A stretch of DNA of 5,301 nucleotides from Sedimentitalea sp042687825. Lineage in GTDB: Bacteria; Pseudomonadota; Alphaproteobacteria; Rhodobacterales; Rhodobacteraceae. Shown in pieces: positions 1 to 5,179 of the stretch. The number at the start of each line of letters is the position of its first letter. Position 1 is the first letter of the stretch. The position numbers were made by a program, and so were the translations under genes. The notes beneath the pieces are model-generated. The model made no database searches and was not told the origin of the DNA. It saw nothing but the letters and a program-made list of their open reading frames with translations. Where the stretch lies: contig NZ_JBHUQE010000048.1 of the NCBI RefSeq assembly GCF_042687825.1, positions 1 to 5,301 of the forward strand, given 5' to 3'.

Positions 1-152
1 CGGAACGTCCCGACGAGGCGCATTATGGACCTGTCGCGGTTCACGAACCGGCACAGTGCAGAGCAAGGGTGAGTTTGCTGCGGCGACGCCAATGGCCGCT
101 TGACTGGATAGGCCAGGCTACAATGTAACGACAATCAACACATACTTCCCTT
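1..152. other. Non-coding left edge
   Basis: No supportable gene lies between the window edge and the stop codon of the iron-sulfur fusion gene. One plus-strand frame stays open from position 3 to the TAA at 126-128, but its 41 codons resemble nothing I recognise. The stretch holds a short dyad, CGGTTC-AC-GAACCG (37-50), and one copy (74-101) of a degenerate motif that recurs in the other non-coding gaps. No stem followed by a T-run is visible, so the terminator of the leftward operon is not identified here. Confidence 0.5.
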
Positions 153-1238
153 TCAGTCAGATTGGTCCGTCCAGCCAATGTCAACGTGTGAACCATCACA
201 AAAGGGCTTGTTTTTCGAGGCCCCGCAGCGGCACAGAACATATTTTTCCGCAGATGCGCCCTCGGCGTGAACGCCCGATGCCAGCGGGATATTCGTGACA
301 CGATATGGCCCGTTTCGCTCTATCGTGATGCCCGGTTCCGCCCCGACAATGTGCCGGGCCTTTTCACCCGGTTCGCTGCAGGACAAGGCACCAGACGGGC
401 ACGCTTTGACCACATCCCTGATCTGATCCGGGGTTGCCTTATTCGGGGCAATCCATGGCTTGCGTCCGCTATCAAAAACCTCCTTCAAACGCTTTCCACA
501 TTCGCCTGCATGAGAGCACAGCAGATGGTTGTAGTGCACGTTGATCTGATCGCCTTCGTAAACCTTCGCTCCATCGGGGGTGCGATCCGGCGATGGGGCT
601 GTCGAAAAGCCGATATCGTTGTGCGAGCCGTCACAATAGGGTTTTTTCATCGACTGCCCGCATCGACACAACGCCATGACTGGCTGAGTTTCGATATCCG
701 CTCCCGCAGGATCAGTGAGCCGGGGAATGGCTTTGGCCACCAGAGGCCCGGCAGGACGTTCCTCGATCACAGGTTGATGCGAACCCGCTGTTGGCACGTT
801 CGCACTGCCAATCCTGCCTGTCATGGTCAAACCATCACGAATATTCAAACCCATCATGGAGAGGTTTGCAGCACCCGCAACCAGCTCAATCACCTGAACC
901 ACATAGAACACGGTATCGAATTCCCCGGCAGCGGCCTTGCCCGCCAGAAACCAGGCAGAGGGGAGCAGGATCAGCAACCCATTCATGGCGATGATCGGCA
1001 TGCGCTTTTTCTTGGCGACCGCCTTGGCATCTGTCCGGTGCTTGCCCATGACGGTGCCCGATCCGCCAGCGATGGCCATTGCAGGGATCAGGATGAACAT
1101 ACCTTTCAGGATCAGGGCTTTGACCGTGGCAATCGTTTCATGGCTGGTAAACAACTCACTGATTGCTGTGGAGGTCCAGAAGAGGAGGATCATCAAAAAG
1201 CCGATGCCGCCTGAAATTGCGTGAATGCGTGTTTCCAT
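153..1238 (-). CDS. Membrane-anchored CDGSH / Fer4_19 / CDGSH iron-sulfur fusion protein
   Basis: The 361-residue protein has two halves. Residues 9-28, 41-60, 80-100 and 109-130 are hydrophobic helices. The Lys/Arg-rich loop at 62-79 predicts N-in/C-in topology, placing the soluble half in the cytoplasm. Residues 191-206 form a full CDGSH motif (C191, C193, C202, H206), the 3Cys-1His ligand set for a 2Fe-2S cluster. Residues 225-288 match the divergent 4Fe-4S mono-cluster domain Fer4_19 (C241, C247, C280 in CPSGAL, perhaps C287). Residues 336-351 are a second intact CDGSH motif (C336, C338, C347, H351). The frame is open up to 1307, but ATG 1238 is chosen because a GGAGG at 1251-1247 sits 8 nt upstream and the hydrophobic segment starts soon after. 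It is the second gene of an operon, 40 bp after the ABM gene. CDGSH and Fer4_19 domains often occur together; I do not recognise the four-helix domain. An electron-transfer or cluster-sensing role is inferred, with no known substrate. Confidence 0.9.
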   Translation of the reverse strand: METRIHAISGGIGFLMILLFWTSTAISELFTSHETIATVKALILKGMFILIPAMAIAGGSGTVMGKHRTDAKAVAKKKRMPIIAMNGLLILLPSAWFLAGKAAAGEFDTVFYVVQVIELVAGAANLSMMGLNIRDGLTMTGRIGSANVPTAGSHQPVIEERPAGPLVAKAIPRLTDPAGADIETQPVMALCRCGQSMKKPYCDGSHNDIGFSTAPSPDRTPDGAKVYEGDQINVHYNHLLCSHAGECGKRLKEVFDSGRKPWIAPNKATPDQIRDVVKACPSGALSCSEPGEKARHIVGAEPGITIERNGPYRVTNIPLASGVHAEGASAEKYVLCRCGASKNKPFCDGSHVDIGWTDQSD

Positions 1239-1278
1239 TGGTGGTTCCTCCAGTTCCGGGCTGTCGCAATGTGGGTGT

Positions 1279-1647
1279 TCAAGCCGTGCAACAGTTTGGG
1301 ACGGCAATCTTTTCGAACAGATGCGGTGCCGTTATGGCGCTTGAGGGATAATGGCTGAGCGCTTTTTCAAACTCTGGATTTGAGAAAGCTGTGCGGAAGT
1401 CGGTGACGGAATCCCAGATAGCGTAGTTCAGGTACATGCTGCTTTCGCCAACGGCCTTATGCAGTTGCGTACTGATGTATCCCGGTTGCTTCTTCATCCA
1501 GAGGGCATCCTCTTTCCAGGCCTCAATCAGGGCGTCTTGATCAGCGGCATCAACAGTGAACAAATTGATCAGAACCACGGGGCCGGCGTCGACGCCCAGT
1601 TGCTGTTCAATCGGGTATTCGGGGTCGAGGGGTTTGAAGTTGACCAT
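1279..1647 (-). CDS. ABM-fold (antibiotic biosynthesis monooxygenase family) protein
   Basis: This is a 122-residue protein, about the usual size for a single-domain ABM (ferredoxin-like alpha/beta dimer) protein. The pattern is visible: a strand PVVLINLFTV (23-32), a long helix rich in Asp/Glu/Trp (34-52), the PGYISTQLHK turn and strand (55-64), the strand MYLNYAIWDS (71-80), and the helix DFRTAFSNPEFEKAL (83-97) that closes the fold. ABM proteins are small cofactor-free oxygenases or related enzymes, and sequence alone does not give the substrate. The tail ends in a vicinal Cys pair, C119-C120. The ATG at 1647 is supported by AGGGAG at 1661-1656, 8 nt upstream. It is the first gene of a leftward operon with the iron-sulfur fusion protein and diverges from the MarR gene, so control by that regulator is likely. 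The fold assignment is good; an enzymatic role is uncertain. Confidence 0.85.
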   Translation of the reverse strand: MVNFKPLDPEYPIEQQLGVDAGPVVLINLFTVDAADQDALIEAWKEDALWMKKQPGYISTQLHKAVGESSMYLNYAIWDSVTDFRTAFSNPEFEKALSHYPSSAITAPHLFEKIAVPNCCTA

Positions 1648-1737
1648 TCGGGGCGCTCCCTAAATTGGTTATATGTTGTCAATTGTGAGATCATTGATCA
1701 TATTGACAATGCGTTGTCAACTGAATATGAGATCAAC
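1648..1737. promoter_or_regulatory. Divergent promoter/operator region between the ABM operon and marR-like gene
   Basis: This AT-rich 90-bp gap separates two divergent start codons. It holds a perfect dyad, TTGACAA-TGCG-TTGTCAA (1703-1720), with the size and symmetry typical of MarR operators. A weaker copy with the same 4-bp spacer, TTGGTTA-TATG-TTGTCAA (1665-1682), has an exact right arm and 4 of 7 matches in the left arm. A further GATCA-T-TGATC dyad lies at 1689-1699. For the rightward gene, TTGACA (1703-1708) and TATGAG (1726-1731) are 17 bp apart and could be -35/-10 elements overlapping the first dyad. For the leftward operon, TATAAC (1673-1668) is a possible -10 inside the second dyad; no good -35 is seen. 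Regulator binding here is inferred. Confidence 0.6.
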
Positions 1738-2208
1738 ATGACAGAAGAAAAATGGACGGAGGCCGGAGAAGCGGTGACAGCGCTGATACTGGACGTGTTC
1801 CGATTGAATGGTCGGTTACTGCTTGCCGGTGATCGGCTGGTCGCTGAGCTTGGCTTGACCAGTGCGAGATGGCAGATTCTCGGAGCCATCGCCTATGCAG
1901 AACGGCCAGAGTCAGTGGCTTGGCACGCACGCACGATGGGGGTTCATCGGCAGGGCGTTCAGCGCATTGTGAATGAGCTGAAAAAGGATGGAATTGTCGA
2001 GTTTCAACCGAATCCGCACCACAAACGCGCGCATCTTGTTGTTCTGACCAAAAAGGGCCAAAGCCTGTTTCAGGCCGCGCTGGCCCTGCAAATCCCATGG
2101 ATAAATGCGCTCTCTGACGGGCTGTCGTCAAACGACATTGAAACCACGCAAAAAGTTGTCACTCACCTCAAGACACGCCTCGAAGAGGCGGCAGCGCTCC
2201 AGGAATAG
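1738..2208 (+). CDS. MarR-family transcriptional regulator
   Basis: The 156-residue protein has the normal MarR length and layout: an N-terminal dimerisation helix (about 5-37), the segment LTSARWQIL (40-48) that opens the winged helix-turn-helix, a recognition helix around 67-81 (MGVHRQGVQRIVNEL), a wing with PNPHHKRAHLVVLTKKG (91-107), and a long C-terminal dimerisation helix (about 130-152). MarR proteins bind dyad operators as dimers and usually release them on ligand binding or oxidation. This one has no cysteine, so thiol oxidation of the regulator cannot be its signal. The frame is open upstream to 1459, but that part runs antisense to the ABM gene. ATG 1738 gives the family length, although its ribosome binding site is weak. 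A possible promoter would start transcription almost at the ATG, giving a nearly leaderless message. The likely targets are itself and the divergent ABM/iron-sulfur operon. Confidence 0.9.
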   Translation: MTEEKWTEAGEAVTALILDVFRLNGRLLLAGDRLVAELGLTSARWQILGAIAYAERPESVAWHARTMGVHRQGVQRIVNELKKDGIVEFQPNPHHKRAHLVVLTKKGQSLFQAALALQIPWINALSDGLSSNDIETTQKVVTHLKTRLEEAAALQE

Positions 2209-2441
2209 TGATCAACCGAAGCTGACCTTCATGCAGCCCGCGGCATTTGTCATTTTGGGCTCCGAGCCCGGTTTCGCCGCCTGTGCCAAAGACCTTGCTG
2301 CACGAGCGTTGGGCGGCAGAGCGCCCCATTTTCACAATTTGCCGCCGAACATCCAATGTCTGCATTCAAGCCCGAGCGAAATAGACGCTGTCTTGGAATG
2401 GTAATCCGCACTTTGCCGAAGGCGGCTTTCAGGCGATTGCT
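2209..2441. other. Non-coding stretch between convergent regulator genes
   Basis: This 233-bp gap lies between the 3' ends of the MarR gene and the LysR pseudogene. I see no gene here; short open frames lack ribosome sites and recognisable content. It contains a 13-bp dyad, GGGCTC-C-GAGCCC (2257-2269), which has no following T-run in either direction and so is a poor terminator. It also carries a copy (2338-2366) of the degenerate motif found in the other gaps. Confidence 0.55.
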
Positions 2442-2594
2442 TCAGATAGTGCCGCAGGTGTCCAGAATATATTGCCTGACCGCTGCTACCGACGGAACCG
2501 ATAGCCGCGCTGCTCGGCACAGCAGCGACATCTCGACCGGATCGGCCATCCACTCCGGCATCACCAGAGCAAGCGTTCCAAGTTCAACGTCTTT

Positions 2595-2597
2595 TTA
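2595..2597 (-). other. Premature ochre stop in the LysR gene
   Basis: The plus strand reads TTA here, giving TAA on the coding strand. It falls between SLLA and KDVELGTL, exactly in frame with LysR-like sequence on both sides. No insertion or deletion is needed to explain the break; a single substitution from a sense codon one base away, such as CAA, GAA or AAA, would do. A sequencing error cannot be excluded from the sequence alone. Confidence 0.85.
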
Positions 2598-3313
2598 GGC
2601 CAGCAGGGATGGCAATTGGGCAACGCCCATGCCCGACTGCGCCGCCGCTCCGGCAAGCTCCATGGTGTTGACGCGCAGCCCGACCTTTGGCGATATGGTC
2701 TGCTGTTGTCCCTGACGATTTCGAAATGACCATGCAGGAGGTTCCTGGCGTCGCAGGATACACGCCACTTTCGCGATATCTCCGGGCTGCTCAATGGTCC
2801 CAACCCCGGCCAGAAATCCGGGGCTGGCATAAAGCGCGCATTGTGTTGCCGGCAAGGCCGCTGCAATGTTGCGCCCCTTAGAAGGCGGGCCGATGCGAAA
2901 TGCGAGGTTGATATCGTCTGCCGCAAAATCCGATCTTGAATCGTCGGCATGCAGTTCCAGTTCTATGTCCGGATAATGGGTGCATAACGCAGGCATCATA
3001 GGGACGAATACCGCACCAAGCAGGCTGTTTGGCCCGGAGATTGACACCCGACCGGCCACCGTATCACCTTTTAGCAGCCCAAGGTTTGCTTCAGCTTTCA
3101 GGGCAGCATCTACAGGGCCGATACAGGTTTCAAATATCCGCCGACCGGCAGCGGTTGGCGTTACTGCCCGCCCCGAGCGGTCAAGCAGGATCAGGCCCAG
3201 TTCCGCCTCGAAAAGTGCGAGTTTCTGGCTGATCGCAGATTTGGTGGTTTTCAGTTCGACCGCCGCCGCGCTCATTGATCCGGCGCGCACGGTTGCCACA
3301 AGCGCCTTTGCGC

Positions 3314-3321
3314 AGGAAAGG
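3314..3321 (+). promoter_or_regulatory. Ribosome binding site of the pirin gene
   Basis: AGGAAAGG lies 6 nt before the ATG at 3328 and fixes that start, although the same frame is open back to 2980 through DNA antisense to the LysR gene. The site is inside the LysR coding region. Confidence 0.8.
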
Positions 3322-3327
3322 CCGATC

Positions 3328-4056
3328 ATGCTGCAAGACATCATTTTTCACCCCGCCGATACCCGCGATTTCAAGGACTTTGGGTTCATGCAGGCGCATC
3401 TTTCGTTCAAGCCACATCTGCCAGAGGGCCGCAAACGCTTTGGCCCGCTGATCACAATCGACGATGGAACGCAGGCTCCGGGGTCACAAGGGTTCGGCCT
3501 GCATCCCCACAGAGACGTCGAGGTGATCACGTTTCTGGTGAGTGGCGAGGTTAAACACATCGACCCAAACGTTCCCGCCCATTCCGGCACGGCTGCCGCC
3601 AAGGGCGTTCAGGTGATCACGGCGGGCAGGGGTATCGTTCATAACGAAGTGAACAATTCGCCAACCGCACCGATGCGGGCGCTTAAGATATGGCTGGCAC
3701 CTCGGGCCACGGGGCTGGCCCCACATTACTCGAAAATGGCGCTGGATGCTGCGGACTACACCAATCGCCTGCGCCCGATCCTGTCACCCCAGGGCGATGA
3801 AGGAACTCTTGTCGCGCAACAGGACGTGCGCCTTTGCTATGGGCAATTCAACCGCAATGACACTCTTGCCTATCCGGCCACCGGTCCGGTGCGCGGCCTG
3901 TATCTGTTCATGGTCGAAGGGACCGGCACGGCGGCGGGCCACGCGCTGGCAAAGGGCGACGGGCTTGGCCTTACAAACGCTGGCGAACTTGCGATCCATA
4001 CAGAACCCGACGCCGAATTCCTGATCTTCGACCTTCCCGAAACCTCAATCCACTAA
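3328..4056 (+). CDS. Pirin family protein (bicupin, metal-binding)
   Basis: The 242-residue protein is a pirin of normal bacterial length with an N-terminal and a C-terminal cupin half. The N-terminal cupin holds the complete metal-ligand set seen in pirins: H59 and H61 in GLHPHRDVEVITF, then H105 and E107 in GRGIVHNEV. The second half (about 130-242) is the less conserved cupin without ligands, as is usual. Bacterial pirins are cytosolic iron proteins; some have quercetin dioxygenase activity and others bind partner proteins, and the sequence does not choose between these. The ATG at 3328 has a good ribosome site, and the protein begins in typical pirin style (MLQDIIFHPADTRDFKD). It is the first gene of a rightward operon, followed after 18 bp by a cysteine hydrolase gene. 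Its start overlaps the divergent LysR gene, so its promoter must lie inside LysR coding DNA. Family assignment is firm; the substrate is unknown. Confidence 0.93.
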   Translation: MLQDIIFHPADTRDFKDFGFMQAHLSFKPHLPEGRKRFGPLITIDDGTQAPGSQGFGLHPHRDVEVITFLVSGEVKHIDPNVPAHSGTAAAKGVQVITAGRGIVHNEVNNSPTAPMRALKIWLAPRATGLAPHYSKMALDAADYTNRLRPILSPQGDEGTLVAQQDVRLCYGQFNRNDTLAYPATGPVRGLYLFMVEGTGTAAGHALAKGDGLGLTNAGELAIHTEPDAEFLIFDLPETSIH

Positions 4057-4074
4057 CCTTATTTAGGAAAACCC

Positions 4075-4665
4075 ATGACCAATCAGACACCTACCCCCGA
4101 CAATGCCGCAATTGTCCTGATCGACCATCAGACCGGCACAATGAACTGGGCAAAATCCGTTGATCGCACCCTGATCGAGGCCAACACTCGCGCGCTGGCC
4201 CGTGTGGCCGTAGCCCTTGGAATGCCGCTGGTGCTGACGTCCAGCATGGAAGAACATATGCAAGGGCCATTGTTTCCCGCGCTGGAAGACATCGCGCCCG
4301 AGGCCTTTGCCGCGCGCGTCAAACGCGCCGGCGTGGTAAACTGCTGGGACGACAGCGCCTTTGCCGATGCCTGCCGCAACACCGGACGCAAACATCTGAT
4401 CATGGCCGGGATCACCACCGACGTGTGCCTTGCCCCGCCCGCAATCAGCGCGTCAACCGAAGGGTTCGATGTCACAGGTGTGGTCGATGCCTCCGGTTCT
4501 CCCACCGCATTGACCGACGAAATGGCCTTCCGCAAGATGGAACGCGGCGGCGTCGAACTGACCACAACCAGCGCACTTCTGGCGGAACTTGCCGTCAACT
4601 GGGTCAGTGAACCGGGGCAGAAGATCATGCAGATTCTCGGCGAAGAAATCCTGAGCCTCGGTTGA
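4075..4665 (+). CDS. Isochorismatase-family cysteine hydrolase, YcaC-like
   Basis: The 196-residue protein has the layout of isochorismatase-like hydrolases and closely resembles the YcaC subgroup. The family's catalytic triad is visible: D17 in VLIDHQTG, K83 in ARVKRAG, and the nucleophile C118 in AGITTDVCLAPPA. The preceding cis-peptide-type segment ITTDVC and the NCWDDSAFADA stretch (89-100) match YcaC. Such enzymes hydrolyse amides, ureides or similar small molecules through a thioester intermediate; the YcaC substrate is unknown and this one cannot be named. It is cytosolic and probably multimeric by homology. AGGA at 4065-4068 lies 6 nt before the ATG, and the gene follows the pirin gene by 18 bp, so the two are almost certainly co-transcribed. 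Hydrolase and pirin side by side suggest joint handling of an aromatic or electrophilic compound (inference). Confidence 0.92.
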   Translation: MTNQTPTPDNAAIVLIDHQTGTMNWAKSVDRTLIEANTRALARVAVALGMPLVLTSSMEEHMQGPLFPALEDIAPEAFAARVKRAGVVNCWDDSAFADACRNTGRKHLIMAGITTDVCLAPPAISASTEGFDVTGVVDASGSPTALTDEMAFRKMERGGVELTTTSALLAELAVNWVSEPGQKIMQILGEEILSLG

Positions 4666-4681
4666 TCTGACTGACGCAGAT

Positions 4682-4721
4682 CCACCACAACAGGCGACCG
4701 CTTTGAAAAAGCGGGGCGGTG
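4682..4721 (+). terminator. Possible terminator hairpin after the pirin/hydrolase operon
   Basis: CCGCTTT (4698-4704) pairs with AAAGCGG (4708-4714) around a GAA loop, and an outer CCACC (4682-4686) can pair with GGTGG (4717-4721). The hairpin lies 16 bp past the hydrolase stop codon. No T-run follows, so it is at best an atypical or Rho-assisted terminator. Confidence 0.3.
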
Positions 4722-4898
4722 GTCATATTGGGTGCATTTCTGGCATGAAGAAACATCGCAGGCAGTCGAATTCGGACGTTAGTCATTATGCAGCGAAATC
4801 AGTCTTCGTCCCGCGACCTATAAATCCGACGTCTGACCCTCGCTGCGATCCGCATGAATGGCCGGTCCTTCCGCTGCACAGCGGTACCAAGTTTCTCG
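4722..4898. other. Non-coding stretch with inverted motif copies
   Basis: No gene is supportable here. Two copies of a degenerate motif face opposite ways (4768-4798 on minus, about 4840-4870 on plus). Their cores GCAGCGA (4790-4796) and TCGCTGC (4840-4846) form an exact inverted pair. A short dyad CCGCTG-CA-CAGCGG lies at 4871-4884. The boundary with the IS66 remnant to the right is not sharp. Confidence 0.4.
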
Positions 4899-5078
4899 CT
4901 CATCCGCCGCGTCATCGGCGGCGAACTTCGAACCCTTCATCCAATTGAAGATCCGGTTGGCGTTCACATCCTAGCGCCACGCAACCTGGGCAACCGAAAC
5001 GCCGGGCATCCGAGCCTGCGCTCAGATCATGCGCTTCTCGTCATCCCTCCACTTCCTGCGCCTGCGCCGCTTCGCCAT
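4899..5078 (-). pseudogene. tnpA: Decayed IS66-family TnpA (helix-turn-helix protein), truncated
   Basis: Reading leftward from ATG 5078, the frame gives MAKRRRRRKWRDDEKRMI, a TGA stop (5022-5024), AQARMPGVSVAQVAWR, a TAG stop (4971-4973), then DVNANRIFNWMKGSKFAADD. This follows the helix-turn-helix region of IS66 TnpA: a basic start, a W-DDEK segment, a PG-SVAQVA-R helix and a DVNAN--F-W helix. The two stops replace positions inside the domain, so the gene is dead. Resemblance fades after about codon 60 (4899), and TnpB and TnpC do not follow before the hydrolase gene, so the element is also truncated on its left. The identification is from memory of the family pattern. Confidence 0.7.
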
Positions 5079-5090
5079 CCCGGCCCCGTA

Positions 5091-5116
5091 AGTGTCCACT
5101 TAGCTAAGTGGACACT
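5091..5116. repeat. Perfect 26-bp palindrome in the IS66 leader
   Basis: AGTGTCCACTTAG (5091-5103) is followed at once by its exact reverse complement CTAAGTGGACACT (5104-5116). It lies 12 bp before the tnpA start codon on the minus strand. It could be a protein-binding site or a cruciform/hairpin in the leader that limits transcription or translation entering the element. The three bases to its left (GTA) make the sequence GTAAGTGTCC, which resembles the element's own terminal GTAAGCGTCC. Confidence 0.85.
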
Positions 5117-5143
5117 ATCCGACATTAGCGGCGCTCTATCAGC

Positions 5144-5179
5144 GCGGTCAGACCGGACGTAAGCGTCCGGTCTGACCGC
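5144..5179. repeat. Abutting inverted IS66 ends (16-bp arms, 4-bp centre)
   Basis: GCGGTCAGACCGGACG (5144-5159) pairs perfectly with CGTCCGGTCTGACCGC (5164-5179) around TAAG. The right arm together with GTAAG (5159-5163) is the terminal inverted repeat of the element to the right; GTAAGC is the typical IS66 terminus. The left arm is the end of remnant A. The structure could also act as a transcription-blocking hairpin at the 3' end of the transposase. Confidence 0.75.

Larger units (their letters stand above)
2442..3344 (-). pseudogene. LysR-family regulator interrupted by an in-frame TAA stop
   Basis: The first open part (3344 down to the stop at 2595-2597) encodes 249 residues. It has a LysR winged helix-turn-helix at about 12-70, with recognition helix TKSAISQKLALFEAELG (34-50) and the LLDRSGRAVTPTAAG segment. 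The effector-binding domain starts near 93 and ends abruptly at GVAQLPSLLA. LysR proteins are usually about 300 residues. Directly past the TAA the same frame continues for 50 codons to a TGA at 2442-2444 and reads like a LysR C-terminus (KDVELGTLALVMPEW, then RLSVPSVAAVRQYIL). Total length is 300 codons, so one nonsense change in an otherwise intact gene is the simplest reading. The truncated product keeps its DNA-binding domain but lacks the last strands of the effector fold, so it could be dead, constitutive, or rescued by readthrough. The start at 3344 is preceded by GGGGTGA; M6 at 3329 is the alternative. It diverges from, and overlaps, the pirin gene, its probable target. Confidence 0.85.
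4899..5158 (-). mobile_element. IS66-family remnant A: left end plus dead tnpA
   Basis: Read on the minus strand, the remnant starts at 5158 with GTCCGGTCTGACCGC, which equals the inner 15 bases of the end of the neighbouring IS66 element but lacks its outermost GTAAGC. A leader of about 80 bp with a long palindrome follows, then the tnpA pseudogene. This is the order expected at the left end of an IS66 element. The right part of this copy is missing. Confidence 0.6.

Noticed and set aside
37..50. CGGTTC-AC-GAACCG dyad as an operator
   Set aside because: A dyad this short is expected by chance about once in several kilobases, and no promoter or gene start lies beside it.
3..128. Possible tail of a plus-strand gene at the left edge
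   Set aside because: Only 41 codons, no recognisable sequence, and the last part overlaps a motif found in other non-coding gaps.
267..1214. Long plus-strand open frame of 315 codons
   Set aside because: It is exactly antisense to the iron-sulfur fusion gene, whose CDGSH motifs and ribosome site are clear; the plus-strand protein has no recognisable domain.
1239..1307. Upstream extension of the iron-sulfur fusion gene to ATG 1307
   Set aside because: It would overlap the end of the ABM gene, while ATG 1238 has a strong GGAGG at proper spacing.
1459..1737. N-terminal extension of the MarR gene
   Set aside because: The frame is open but runs antisense to the ABM gene and through the operator region; starting at 1738 gives the normal family length.
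2257..2269. GGGCTC-C-GAGCCC as a terminator for the regulators on either side
   Set aside because: No T-run follows on either strand, and the single-base centre leaves only a 5-bp stem once a loop is allowed.
2980..3327. N-terminal extension of the pirin gene
   Set aside because: It is antisense to the LysR helix-turn-helix region; the ribosome site and pirin-like start fix the ATG at 3328.
4128..4688. Minus-strand open frame of 186 codons
   Set aside because: It is antisense to the YcaC-like hydrolase, which has its full catalytic triad and a ribosome site.
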